NCBI GenBank assembly: GCA_037179385.1
Contig: CM074181.1
Location: 50,984,394 to 51,048,393, forward strand
From: Holothuria scabra
Lineage: Eukaryota > Echinodermata > Holothuroidea > Aspidochirotida > Holothuriidae
Direction of reading: 5' to 3'
Length of the DNA stretch: 64,000 nucleotides
Shown: positions 21,594-32,889 of the stretch, piece after piece
Layout: every line of letters begins with the position of its first letter
Position numbering within the stretch: position 1 is the stretch's first letter
Position numbers and translations under genes: made by a program
Notes under the pieces: model-generated
What the model saw: only the letters and a program-made list of their open reading frames with translations
Told to the model about the DNA's origin: nothing
Database searches by the model: none

Positions 21594-22581
21594 TTTTTTT
21601 TTTTTTTTATCTCCATTTATTCATTTTCAATTTCAAGTTCTCCAAAAACAAACGTTGTGTTACAAAATGATGTTCAAATAAAATTTGCAAACTTAATAAT
21701 CTTGTGATAACCCTATTAAAATCGAGATATATTTACATAAACATCAATGCTAGAAAACACTCCCTTCAATATATTAATCAAACAAACTAGGACAGGAGGC
21801 AAATGCCTCTCTGATATTATCAATATTTACATTTTTCTTTTTCCTTACTTTTTTATACTCTTCCACTTTGACCACAAATTTAAACTTATAGAAAAATTCA
21901 TTTGCCTCAGGTATACTTTTCATTCTTTTACAATTAAAAATATAGTTTTTCATATGAAGAGCTAAAAAATTGTAGGGATGACTGGTCTTTTCAAAATAAA
22001 AAAAGAAACTTTGTCTCGAGAAAACAAAATGTTTATTAAATAACCAAAGTTCCACCGCTTTAATAAATTGTGTGGTATAGCTACAATTCCAAAAAATGTG
22101 ATCTATTGTTTCTTCATCAATATTGCAAAACGTACAAGAAGGGGATTCAGCCTTACCCATTAAGCAAAGCAATCTATTCGTTGGAAGGACTCTATGGATT
22201 AATCTAAACTGAAAATACTGCAGCTTGGCTTCTGTGGTAGAGAGCCAAGTCAAGTTTTTAAAGCTGACTACCCATTTCTTTATGGCCGTTGGTTTCTCGG
22301 CAATCGTTTCTAAGCACTTGTTGTAAATAAACTGTGAACACCTAGGTGATTTCAAAATTTTTTCAAAAAAATCTTCGTTTATGTTTTGATTACTACCATC
22401 ATTACTAGTAATTGAGCCCCTCCAACTGTTCGGAATACTATGTATCAATCCGTAATACAATGTAAAAGGTAGACCTGTTACATCAAATTTACGCTTAAAA
22501 TTTTCAAAAGGTAAGGGGGTACCGTGTCTCTTACATAGAGTACATTTTTTTCAAACAACGAATTATAAAACCAATCCTGCA
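21594..22581 (-). mobile_element. Nested LINE copy inside copy D, minus strand, with target duplication
   Basis: A 5'-truncated LINE of 988 bases. The 14-base word GGGCAGGGAATCCT occurs at 21580-21593/4 and again at 22582-22595, giving a clear target-site duplication. The element's 3' end is at the left, as GAATAAATGGAGATAAA followed by about 18 A on the minus strand, with no ATTT repeat. This is the internal control showing that ATTT is not part of the element's tail. Confidence 0.92.
21774..22499 (-). pseudogene. Nested LINE ORF2 C-terminal fragment
   Basis: The open frame 22460-21774 encodes 228 residues of the ORF2 C-terminus: YYGLIHSIPNSWRG, the block KLQYFQFRLIHRVLPTNR, the zinc knuckle CTFCNIDEETIDHIFWNC and a basic end (KVRKKKNVNID). 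The frame is lost upstream of 22460, where the sequence runs on with a frameshift to about 22500. It lacks endonuclease and reverse transcriptase. Confidence 0.85.
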
Positions 22582-23789
22582 GGGCAGGGAATCCTGATAA
22601 AATAAAACGATCTTCTATGATTAATCCAAGCGGTCAGGGTGGCTTGAAAGTTACCCATATAGGTATTTTCATTAATAGTCTTAAGTGTACTTGGGTTCAT
22701 CGATATGTAAATGCCACGAATGGGCCACGGAAATCATTCTTTGACTCTAATTTAATTATTTATGGTAAGGAATATTTTTTTAAATGCAATTGCAGCCCAC
22801 GAGACGTAAAAAATATTGATAATACCTTTGTACGACAGGTTATGGAGGCTTGGTGTCATGTCTCTTACTCAAAACCTCAGAGCGATTATGGTATGCAACA
22901 TATATGGAATAATTCGAGTATACGTGTAAATGGTAAAATTGTATTTTATTCTAAGTTATTTGAGAAGAAGGTTCAGTACGTTAGTGATTTGTTTGATGAT
23001 ACCGGTAGACCCCTAACTTTTGAAGCGTTTATTACTAAGTTTAACATTCATACTTTACCTTTCACTTTATATTGGGGTCTAGTCCAAAGTATACCCCTTC
23101 ACTGGAGACAATCTATTCATAAAGCTACAACTAATAAAACGAATGCTTAAATGAAGAGTTACTCAAAAAAATACTGTGTACAAATAGTAGTTCACAATTG
23201 ATATATAATATTTTATTGAACAAAGTTACTGAAACGCCTACAGCATGTAGCAAATGGTTAGCCACTTTCGACGACATTTCAACTGAGGATTGGGAACCTT
23301 TTTTTAACACCCCCTGGTGCTCAACCTCTGACCCAACCCTTCATTATTTTCAGTTCAGGTTCCTTCATAGAATCCTTCCAACAAATAAACTACTTTCTTT
23401 GATGGGTAAAACAGATAATCACCTTTGTACCTGTTGTGAAACTGAAATTGAGAGCAAAGACCATCTGTTCTGGGATTGTAGATTCACCTCAAGTTTTATT
23501 TTGGATGCTGAAAATTTGTTTTTGAGGAAAAAGTTCTTTTTTTTCAAAGAAAGATTATTACTTTTGGTATGCTCGCCCCAATCACCCATACAATTTTCTA
23601 ACAATGCATATGAAGAAATTTATTTTTGATTGTAAGTTGAGTAACAAGAAACCGTTAATAGACAATTTTTTTCAAAAATTTAAATTCTTAGTAAAAGTCG
23701 AGGAAAGAAAAAGATTTCAAGGTAAAAAGAAAGTAAATTTTAATGATCTGGAAAGAGCATTTTCTTTATGCCCAAGTCTGTTTATTTGA
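22582..23789 (+). pseudogene. LINE copy D ORF2 C-terminal half
   Basis: Resumes at the duplicated target with GNPDKIKRSSMINPSGQGGLKV, and continues in frames 22617-23150, 23198-23629 and 23604-23789. It contains WNNSSIRVNGKIVFY, a degraded zinc knuckle (CTCCETEIESKDHLFWDC, with one residue changed in the first pair) and the basic C-terminus. Two frameshifts (near 23150 and 23575) kill it. The homologous part upstream of the nested insertion is 21490-21593. Confidence 0.82.
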
Positions 23790-24300
23790 TCTCATATTTC
23801 TTACTTAATCTGTTACTTGTAGTCTTTTTGGACACAAGGTTCTTTGCATTATCCCTATACCATTTTGTACCATTACGGAACGATATCAGATAACGATTTA
23901 TATGTATATATATTCTTTTGCTATTTGTTTACACTTTAACATGGAGGTTGGAAGTCAAATTGTTCTTCGGGGAAGGTGGCAGCTTGACGATTGGTGATTG
24001 GTTTTTTAATTGTTTCTTTTTCCTCATTGGTCAAATGAATTATTTTGACAAGACCCGTTTTCATGTTCCCTGCTTTTCATGTCTTTTTCCTATTTTATCT
24101 GATAAGACGGTGTCCCCTTGGCATTAAAAATTTTTGTACTATTTCAATACCTTTGTAGTTGTACCACTTAAGCTCATTGTAAAGTAAACATAAAGAACAA
24201 AATTAAGAAATGTATAAATTGTATATACTGTATACACCAAGTTAATTGAAATGTAATAAAGGAGAAATAAAAGCAAAAAAAATATATATATATTTATTTT
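23790..24300 (+). other. Copy D 3' untranslated region and short ATTT junction
   Basis: Non-coding. The element's A-rich end at 24271-24282 is followed by only TATATATATATTTATTTTA before copy E begins, the shortest inter-element microsatellite in the array. Confidence 0.7.
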
Positions 24301-27300
24301 ACTTTTTTACTTTTCTGTGCCGTTCATCACAGGGACCCGTCGATAGCCCAGTAATGGCTTTTCAAGGGAGAATCCACGAGCTTGTTTTCCGGAATTGTGG
24401 ATGCCCGAAGAATTTCGCTCTTGTTGATTTTGTTGTGTTTGTTTGTTCGTGTTTTTTTTTTTTTTTTCTTCCCTTTTTTGTTTCGTGTTTGCTGTTCGAC
24501 CATCTCAGTCTCTGTTGGATTACGTATGTTACCTTTGTTATTTATTAACTTACACAATTTTTTAATGTCCTTCCTCCTTATTGTAACTAATGAGTGACAT
24601 TAAAATCTGCACTTATAATGTGCGAGGACTTAGGCAAGCCAATAAACGAAGGTCTCAATTTACCTACTTTCACAGACATAATTTTGATATTGTATTCATT
24701 CAGGAAACCCATAGTTCTAATAATGATATTAGTTTTGGGAGAAATGAGTGGGGAGGTAACATACTTTTCTCCCATGGCACTACTTTAAGTAAAGGCGTTG
24801 CTACTCTCTTTAAACCTAGTCTTTCTGTTAGCATTGAAAAAGTCCACACCGATCGTTTAGGCAGATGTTTAATAGCTGATGTTTTTATTGATTCTCGTAT
24901 CTTTACATTGGTTTGTACTTATGGCCCTAATCTAGATAATCCTGCTTTTTACAGCGAAGTCTCTCATCTCATTGAGACTTTTGATTGTTCGACCATCATT
25001 TGGGGAGGGGATTTCAACTTTGTTTTCAATTTGGCCTTGGATAAACTTGAGGGTGATCTTCGAACCAATTTTAAAGCCCGGGATGAATGCATTTCAGCTA
25101 TTTGTGTTCACGACTTAATTGACGTATCGAGAGAAAGAAACCCCCTCGCAAAAGACTTTACTTGGCATTCCAATATCAGCGATATTCATTGTCGCTTGGA
25201 TTTTTTCCTTATCTCTCGTAGTCTGGTTGCTAATGTTATCGATGTAAAATTTCACCCTCCACTTCAATCTGATCATTCAATTGTTGTACTAACTGTCCGT
25301 ACTCATGATGAACGCAGAGGTCGGGGATATTGGAAGTTTAATAACTCTCTTCTTAAAGATGTTGATTATGTTAATATAATTCACGATCTCTTCTCATCCG
25401 ATTTTCCCCTTCTACATAGCCTAGACCCCTCTTCCCAATGGGAAAGAATTAAATACATTATCCGAAAAGTTACAATCAAGTTTTCCATTGATAAAGCAAA
25501 ATATTCCCGTAAGTATGAGAATGAGGTGTTGTGTAATATTTCTACCCTTGAGCGACTTTCCTATGAGACTGACTCCGACGAGATTCGTAACAAACTTTCT
25601 GAAGCCCGGGAAAAGCTCATGTCTATTTACAATAGTAAACTACAAGGTATTATTGTAAGGTCAAGGGCAAGGTGGGTCGAATTCGGTGAGAAGAGTTCTA
25701 AGTACTTTTTAAATTTGGAGAAGAGGAACAGAAATAACAATAACATTTTTCGTTTGCAATTAGATAATGATATTTGTATTTATAAGAGTAAGGACATTCT
25801 ACAAGAAATCCGTAAATTGTACAGTTCATTGTATAGTCGCTCTTTTAATCACCATTGTGATTTTATTTCTGACCTTGTAGATTTTAATGAACCAGACTGT
25901 ATTCTTGATACTTTAAATGGACCTCTCTCTGCCGAGGAGTGTTTTCAGGCTTTATGTTCTATGCTAAATGGGGTGTCCCCGGGGACTGATGGGTTATCTA
26001 CTGACTTCTATAAGTTTTTCTGGCCTGTCATTGGTGGGTATGTGGTGAACCCTCTAAATTATGCTTACAACCGTTCCTATTTATCCCCTGAGCAAACCAG
26101 GGGTATAATTACTCTCATTCGTAAACCTGATAAAAATCATGATCACTTGAGAAATTACAGACCCATAAGTCTTCTAAATACCGATTATAAATTATGTGCT
26201 AAGTCTCTTGCTAATAGACTAAAGAATGTTATCACTTGCATTATTGGTGAAAATCAAACTGGTTTTATTAAGAATCGTTTTATAGGAGAAAATATTCGTT
26301 TTGTATTAGATGTAATCAACTATACTAGTAAACAAAATATGCCTGGGTTTCTTTTCCTTATTGATTTTGAGAAGGCTTTTGATCGTGTAGATTGGGGATT
26401 TATTGACCGTACATTGAGATATTTTAAATTTAGGGACAGCTTTCGTTCGTGGGTTAGGACTCTTTACTATGGTAGTACTGCTTGTGTGGTGAACATTGGC
26501 CATTCAACTGGGTTTTTCCCTATTGAGAGAGGAGTTAGACAGGGATGTCCTCTTAGTCCCTACCTTTTTATTCTGGTTGGGGAAATATTAGCAAGGAAAA
26601 TAATTTATGACAATACACTTAGTGGTCTTAACGTTTTAGGTAAAGAAGTAAAAATTTTACAATATGCCGATGACACTACACTTTTTTTGAATGGTACTCG
26701 TGAATCCCTTGTCAATATCATTAACGTTCTTGATAATTTCGCTTCCGACTCGGGTCTTAAAATCAATTACAGTAAATCCCATCTTTTCCCGCTTGGGTCC
26801 TTTATTAATAACCGTCCAGCTTACAGTCAGGATTTTGGAATAACTTTGACTGAGGGTCCAATAAAATTTTTAGGAATTCTTTTTACCCACGATGAGATGA
26901 TTTATTCCGCTTAAACTATCTTAAGAAGCTTTCCAGGTTGAAGAATCAACTTAAAATTTGGAGTGGCAGGGATCTCACTCCACTTGGTAGGAATACGATT
27001 GTTAAAGCGTTTGGTCTAAGTCAACTTGTATTTCTTTTCCAAGTACTTCCTAACCCTCCGACAGAGTTTTTTAAGAATTTACAAAGCATTGTTTTTGATT
27101 TTATTTGGAGCGGTAACCCCGACAAAATTAAAAGAAGTACAATGGAGGTATAAAGGTAATCCATATCCAGAGTTTTGCCTTTGCATTGAAAGCCTCTTGG
27201 GTTAGAAGGTATAAGGACCCTAGTAATACTGGTTATTGGAAATTATTTTTTGATCATTTTCTTTCTCCTTTTGGTAAAGATTTCTTATTTGAATGTAATT

Positions 27301-28300
27301 TTCTCGCAAAAGATGTATATTGTATCGCTAATGACTTTATTTTTGATATCTGTAAAGGTTGGAGTGACGCTTCCTTTACCACCCGGATGAAAATAATTAT
27401 GGAACTCAAATACTTTGGAACAACTTCTACATAAAAATTGATAATTCTATTATTTATGATAAAAAACTTCATTTGGCCGGTGTCACTTTTGTTAAGGATC
27501 TGTTTTTGAATGATGGTAATAAAATGCCATACCATGTATTTAAAAATAAATATAATATTTTGAGTTATCCATTTACTAGGTTTCTGGCAACTGGATTCAC
27601 CTTATTCATCAAGCTGACCACAACGTCAATGATCATGTTATCACTTCTATCAATAGTAATTCTAAAACTTCACAAGTAGTGTACCCTTTGTTGATAGATA
27701 AGATTATTAGCCCGCCGAAAGCTTGTGTAAAATGGAATAATCAATTTAACCTTACCCCCGATGATTGGGTTACTATCTTTAAGATGCCCTTTTGTACTGT
27801 ATCTGAAGCGAAGGTAAAATACGTTCAATTCAGATTCATTCATCGTATCTTAGGAACAAAAAGACTGTTGTGTTTAATGGGCAAGACGGATACCGATCGC
27901 TGCACTTTTTGTCATATTGAAACTGAATCCTTAGAGCATCTCTTTTGGTCATGTCATGTAACCTCTAGTTTCCTTTTAGATTGCGAGTTAAAATTTTTTG
28001 GACGGCAATTTATTTTTTCTAGAAAGGACCTGTTCTTTGGTCGAATATATGATGAATATGATCCTATTAACTACTTTATTTTGCAATGCAAATATTATAT
28101 TTATAACTGTAGGCTTAACAATACCCTGCCTGACTGCGGCACCTTTTTCCAAAAAATGAAATTCATAATTAAAGTTGAAAAATATATAGCTCTTAAGAAG
28201 AATGCTGCAAAGTCGAGAAGAAATAAATTTAAAGCTATTCAACGCTGTCTATCATATTGTATCGATGAACTGGAAAGTTCTTAAGGTTCCATTCTTGTTT
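24301..28300 (+). mobile_element. LINE copy E, ORF2 almost intact
   Basis: It begins after the short ATTT junction with about 290 bases that look like the ORF1-ORF2 spacer (no ORF1 homology seen), then carries the most complete ORF2 of the window. No polyadenylation tail or microsatellite is visible after the ORF2 stop at 28284. The element therefore appears to lose its 3' untranslated region near 28300. Confidence 0.85.
24590..28284 (+). pseudogene. LINE copy E ORF2 (EEP endonuclease, reverse transcriptase, zinc knuckle)
   Basis: The first open part (24590-26914, 774 residues) starts MSDIKICTYNVRG. EEP endonuclease residues are all present: N10, E39 in QET, GGDFN at 139-143, CRLDFF at 201-206 and SDH at 227-229. 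The linker signature SRARWVEFGEKSSKYFLNLEKRN-type segment is at 358-380, characteristic of L1/Tx1 ORF2. Reverse transcriptase motifs: NYRPISLLNTDYK (522-534), IDFEKAFDRVDW (591-602), GVRQGCPLSP (648-657) and the catalytic YADD (692-695). A frameshift at about 26905 and further breaks near 27150, 27390 and 27670 split the rest. The last frame (27679-28284) ends with the zinc knuckle CTFCHIETESLEHLFWSC and a basic tail. The order of domains fits target-primed reverse transcription. At least four lesions make it inactive. Confidence 0.9.
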
Positions 28301-28454
28301 TCATGTGCAAACAGGATGCACCTATAAAGTGTATTGGTTCCATGGGCGGTCACTGTAGTTTAACCTTTGGAATGACCCCCCCCCCCCCCCCACTCTCACT
28401 CACTCACTCACAAACCGGATCGCTGGCTGTATTCAAGTTTTATAATAAGTACCC
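28301..28454. other. Linker with C-run and (CTCA)n between copies E and F
   Basis: Contains a C17 run at about 28377-28393 followed by CTCA repeats. Unlike most junctions in the array there is no ATTT tract here. Confidence 0.6.
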
Positions 28455-28460
28455 ACTGTA

Positions 28461-29537
28461 ATGAGACATGAGGAGTATGGAATTTATTTTTTTGATCAGA
28501 GATTAAGGAATTTTGGAAAGGAGGTTCTTGTTAACTGTAACTATACTGAAGATGATATCTCTGGAATAACAAACACTTTTGTTAGACAGGTTTTTGGTGC
28601 ATGGTCCCTAGCGTCGTATCAAACACCCAATGATAGCTTTGGAAACCAGATTATCTGGAATAACCAACATATTCGTATTGATAATAACACTGTGTATTAT
28701 GATTTTATGTACAATTAGGGAGTGAAATATGTGGCAGATCTTTTTGATGATAGAGGTAATCCTCTCACTTTTGACGCTTTTAGAAATAAGTTCAATCTCA
28801 ATGTTTTTGCTTTTACGCGGTACTGGGGCTTGGTAAACGCTATCCCAAGAAACTGGAGGGAAGGAGGATGCGGTTCAACTGAAGTTCCTAATAGTAATAT
28901 CATGTGGGCGGAAAGGGCCTTAAATGTCTCCTCTTTGTCTCAATACATTTATAACTTCTATATAAAAACAATTGTTACTAAGCCCACAGCTCAAAAAAGG
29001 TGGATTGAGAAGTTAGCTGATTCTGACTCGTATAATTGGAATAATATTTGGAGCATGCCATTGTTTTCAGTACGGGAAACCATATTGTCATATTTTCAAT
29101 TTAGATTTTTACATAGGATCCTCCCTACCAATAGACTGCTCTCTCTTATGGGGAAAGTTGAATCTAATTTGTGCTCTTTTTGTAAAACGGAGGTTGAAAC
29201 ATTGAGTCACTTGTTCTGGGGATGTAGTTATACTTCGTCATTTATCCTGGATGTAGAATCACAGATCTTGAATAGCCAGTTCATATTCTCCAAAGAAGGT
29301 ATATTCTTCGGTTACCGTAATGAGAAATCTCACCCATTTAATTTTCTTATCTTGCATTTTAAGTATTATATATTTTGTAAACAAAGACAAAAGTCTCTAC
29401 CCAATATAGAAGAGTTCTGTTACAAATTTAAGTTCGCCTTACAAGTTGAAAGGCATAATCATTACTTTTCAAGCAATGATTACAGAAGTAAAGGCATTAA
29501 TTATAACAAACTCGATGAAGTATTTAGGATGTTCTAG
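28461..29537 (+). pseudogene. LINE copy F ORF2 C-terminal fragment
   Basis: Two frames separated by one in-frame stop (TAG at 28716-28718) give YGIYFFDQRLRNFGKEVLVNC and WNNQHIRIDNNTVYYD, then KYVADLFDDRGNPLTF. Next come FRYWGLVNAIPRNWRE-like and FQFRFLHRILPTNRLLSLMG, the zinc knuckle CSFCKTEVETLSHLFWGC and FKFALQVERH near the end. Apart from the stop and the 5' truncation the coding sequence is well kept. Confidence 0.85.
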
Positions 29538-29988
29538 TCTTGGGTGTATAGTTCTATTTTTATTTCCAAGTTTCAAAAATTTGCCTTCGTTTTTTTTTTT
29601 TTCGCGCTTTAAGGAACCTGGACAAACTAGGTATTTCTTATTGTAAATCTGTTTACCTTGTAATAATGACGTTATCAAAAGTTGGCTAGCACTCATGTAG
29701 CATTTCGTTAGGTTGGTTAACATGGTACTTGCATAGAAGACTATTCTTCGCTACCAGAAATGAAATTTGTATAAAGCGACAATTTAATTTTGTACGTACG
29801 TATTTTTTTTTTTTTTTTTTGTACTCCCGGCATGAAATGTGCATCATTAAGCTGTTTTCTTTTTGTGAAACTCAGCATTATGTTATAACACATGTATATA
29901 TTTCAGTTATCATTTCTGCGAAATGAAAATTTGTAAATATTGTAACTATGCTGACCATGAAACTCAAATACAGAAATAAAGGAAAAAA
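29538..29988 (+). other. Copy F 3' untranslated region
   Basis: Non-coding, with T-runs at about 29590-29602 and 29804-29820 and an AATAAA near 29974. Confidence 0.65.
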
Positions 29989-30025
29989 TATATAATTAAT
30001 TATTTATTTATTTATTTATTTATTT
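29989..30025. repeat. (ATTT)n microsatellite between copies F and H
   Basis: TTAATTAATTA leading into about six ATTT units. Copy H's leader starts directly after it. Confidence 0.95.
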
Positions 30026-30128
30026 GTGGACGAGCCTGTCATGGCAGGAGAGTAGAGCAACTTCTCTTGGGCTATCGTAGAATTTACTGCTTTTGAAGGT
30101 TCCATCTTTATTTTGCATGTCGTTTTTC

Positions 30129-31740
30129 TTTTTTCTTTTTTTCCTCCTTCTTATTTCAATTCATATACATCAGCATCAGCAATTTCAAGTTTAATTTGGT
30201 AAATTTACAATTGATGTTTCCATGAGTAATTTACAGATATATACAAGTTACTTAGCAGAAATAAAGTTATAAGAACACATATGAACAGTTTCATTGGTCA
30301 ATAACATAATGGTTACAACCGAACGTCAATGAAATCGCAGAAAGTGTCATATAGATCGTGATAGTTAATTTGTCTTGTGGAACGTACTGGTCTTCTAGAA
30401 GAGATAAATTTTTCTACATTAATTGCAAACTTAAACTTGAACATAAATTCTTGAATGGAAAGTTGTGACTTCTTGCATCTATTTTGGTAAATGTAGTTTT
30501 TCATATGAAGAATACGAAAATTGAAGGGATGTTTTTTCCCTTGACTAAAACCGAAAAAAATGTCTTGCTTGGAAAAGAGAAACTGTTTTTTTTTTTTTCA
30601 AAAACGTATTCTCTACATTTAAAATAAAATTTGATACCATGCTACAGTCCTAAAATAAATGTTCTAGTGTTTCGGTTTCAGTGTGGCAGAAGGAACCAAA
30701 ATCACTCTCCTCTTTCCCCATGGCAAATAACAACTTATTAGTACCAATAATTCTCTGGATAAACCTAAACTGTAAATAATATAATTTTGTTTCATTTGTA
30801 TTCAAATGTGGCATATCAAAGATATTCTGCCAATCTAATACCGTAAAATGAGCAAAATCCTTGCTCCATTTATGTAAGGCTGTTGGGGGGTCGATAATCC
30901 TTTTAATAAGATGGCTGTTTGTAAACTGAGATGTAGAAGGTGAATTCATAAACTTATTGAACCAACAGCTGTCATTTTCAAGAGTATCCCTCTCCCAACC
31001 CTCTGGTCTCCAGCTACGTGGGATTGAATTAATGATACCAAAATATAACAAAAAGGGGAAACTAACAATGTGGTAACGGTTCATAAATTCACGATAAGTC
31101 AATGGTATACCACTCTCGTCAAAAATGTCTTTTACATCTAATACATTTTTTTTAAAAGGAATTATTCCATATAATTTCACTATGGAAATTCTCCGTCGGA
31201 CAAGGGTATGACAATTCACACCACGCCTTAATAAATTCTTGAATAAATACGTTCTTAGTATCTGGGGTATCTTCATATTTACAATTGCAACGATAGAAAA
31301 AAGTCTTTCTCACAGATCTCAAAGAAATATCAAAGAAAACTTTCCAAGGAGAATCATCCGTACTACAATATCTTTTTACCCAACTACACTTTAAACTTTT
31401 AATGAAAGTTGGGATATGTGTAACCTTACAGTACGTTTAACTTTATCTGGGTTTCCGCCCCATATAATATCAAAAATAATACTTTCTAATTCTTGGATAA
31501 ACTTTTTAGGAGGGCTCGGTAGAATAAGAAATAAAAAAAACAAGCTGAGATAAAGCGAAACTTTTAATAATTACATTTCTACCTATTGGGGTTAAATCCC
31601 TAGAAGCCCAACGCCTTAAATTTTCTTTTAGTCTTGAGAGCTTTGGAAGGTAGTTCAGACGGAAAAGATCAAATCTGTTCGAAGTGGGGGTAATGCCGAG
31701 CATCTGTAAAGGTCCAGAGGTAACATTAATGCCATAACCA
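30129..31740 (-). mobile_element. LINE copy G nested in copy H, minus strand, with target duplication
   Basis: ATGTCGTTTTTC occurs at 30117-30128 and again at 31741-31752, a 12-base target duplication flanking the insert. The element's 3' end is on the left (minus-strand AAATAAGAAGGAGG and A-rich run), with no ATTT repeat. It is 5'-truncated within ORF2. Confidence 0.88.
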
Positions 31741-31757
31741 ATGTCGTTTTTCATCAC
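30304..31757 (-). pseudogene. LINE copy G ORF2 C-terminal fragment
   Basis: On the minus strand, frames at 31757-31506, 31276-30650 and 30504-30313 give the ORF2 thumb and C-terminus. They include INVTSGPLQMLGI, PLKLSRL-like PKLSRLKENLRRWASRDLTPIG, LYFGIINSIPRSWRP and YLQFRFIQRIIGTNKLLFAMG. A degraded zinc knuckle GSFCHTETETLEHLF (first cysteine lost) and FKFKFAINVEKF follow. Several frameshifts are present. The first reported residues at 31741-31757 lie in the flanking duplication. Confidence 0.8.
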
Positions 31758-31771
31758 CTGTTATTCTGGAG

Positions 31772-32599
31772 ATGTCCCAGACCACACAAGCTAAACGAGG
31801 TAGACCTGTTGGCTCTTACGGTAAGAGAAGACGGGACGAAATAGCTCGCCAGAGCCAACAAGTAAGCTTAGGCCACGCTTATTCGGATCCTAACATAAGG
31901 TCATTACGTTCAGAAATGAATGACGTGAAATCTATTGAGAGTGAGGGCGAGGACCTTCCCACAAAGTTTAGCCGTTTGCTTGAAGACGCTATGCCAAAAA
32001 TCTCACAGCAATTGAATGACTTGAATGCCGAAGTTCGAGGAATCTTAGACAATCATACAAAGCAAATCAAAGAATTGTTAAGCACAAACAAGAAACTAAG
32101 TGACAGAGTTACCGTTTTGGAAAACAAATTACAACAGTTACAAGGTGAAAGATAACCCCAGGCAGAGCAAATTAACAAACAAGAGCGTTTTTCGAGGAGG
32201 AACAATTTACGTATTGTTGGCTTTAAATTGCAGGATGGGGAACGACCTCTCGAAATCGCCAAAGAAGTTTTCGCCAAAGCTGGCGTTGAAAACTGCCGCA
32301 TTGAAAGGACCCACCGGGACGGACGTGTTGCAGATGGAAGGGACTGGCATATCTTAGTTAAAGTGTCTTTTTATATGGACAAGGTTACCCTTCTACGAAA
32401 CTCAAGATCCCGACTCTCGGAAGAGCCATATTTTTTAACCGATGATGTAACCCTTGTAGATCTTAAGGAAAAGCGGAAGTACTCTAAAGAAATATCGGAC
32501 TTATATCGACGAGGTACAAAATTAAGTTTGTATGGAGGACGGTGGCGGCAATCCGATGGAACACGTTTCAACTTTCACAATGTAGTTCCTGTATCCTAG
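31772..32599 (+). pseudogene. LINE copy H ORF1 (L1-type RNA-binding protein)
   Basis: The start MSQTTQAKRGRPVGSYGKRRR has an AT-hook-like RGRP and a basic patch. A heptad-rich coiled coil follows (IKELLSTNKKLSDRVTVLENK). A stop/frameshift at about 32153 separates this from the next frame, which continues with RFSRRNNLRIVGFK, IERTHRDGR, HILVKVSFYMDK, EEPYFLTDD and the end GRWRQSDGTRFNFHN. The second part is the Transposase_22-type RRM and C-terminal domain, colinear with copy A ORF1. One lesion only. Confidence 0.87.
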
Positions 32600-32675
32600 A
32601 GATCTCAAAACACTGGAAATTATGTTTGGATTGTTCTTGTGCTGATGTCGTATTGGGATTTTATTTGTATTTTTA

Positions 32676-32692
32676 TATATATATATATATAT
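32676..32692. repeat. Short (TA)n tract in copy H inter-ORF spacer
   Basis: About eight TA units inside the spacer of roughly 290 bases between ORF1 and ORF2 of copy H. Confidence 0.8.
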
Positions 32693-32889
32693 GTATTAAC
32701 TATTTGCAAGTGTTTATAGCCCAAGGAGCCATGTATAGTGCTTCTTCCTTTTTGCCCCATTTATTGGCCCACAGATCTAGGTGAGTCAAACAATTCGTAT
32801 CATCTATCTCACTTAAGCCTGTTTTTCCTTTTTTCTCTTTGTTTTTTTTTTTTTCCTTCTCTCTTCTTCCCTTATCTTTCTTTTTGCGA

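Larger units (their letters stand above)
21490..24282 (+). mobile_element. LINE copy D, 5'-truncated, interrupted by a nested LINE
   Basis: Copy D starts at 21490 inside the reverse transcriptase C-terminal part (VYLFLVLPNPPISFIKELEG), immediately after the microsatellite. It is split at 21593/22582 by a minus-strand LINE, continues to a stop at 23787-23789, and ends near 24282 with AATAAAGGAGAAATAAAAGC and an A-run followed by TATATATTTATTT. Confidence 0.88.
28455..29988 (+). mobile_element. LINE copy F, 5'-truncated
   Basis: Contains only the C-terminal third of ORF2 and a 3' untranslated region that ends AGAAATAAAGGAAAAAATATATAAT, followed by ATTT repeats. Its 5' break lies within ORF2 near 28455. 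Confidence 0.85.
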
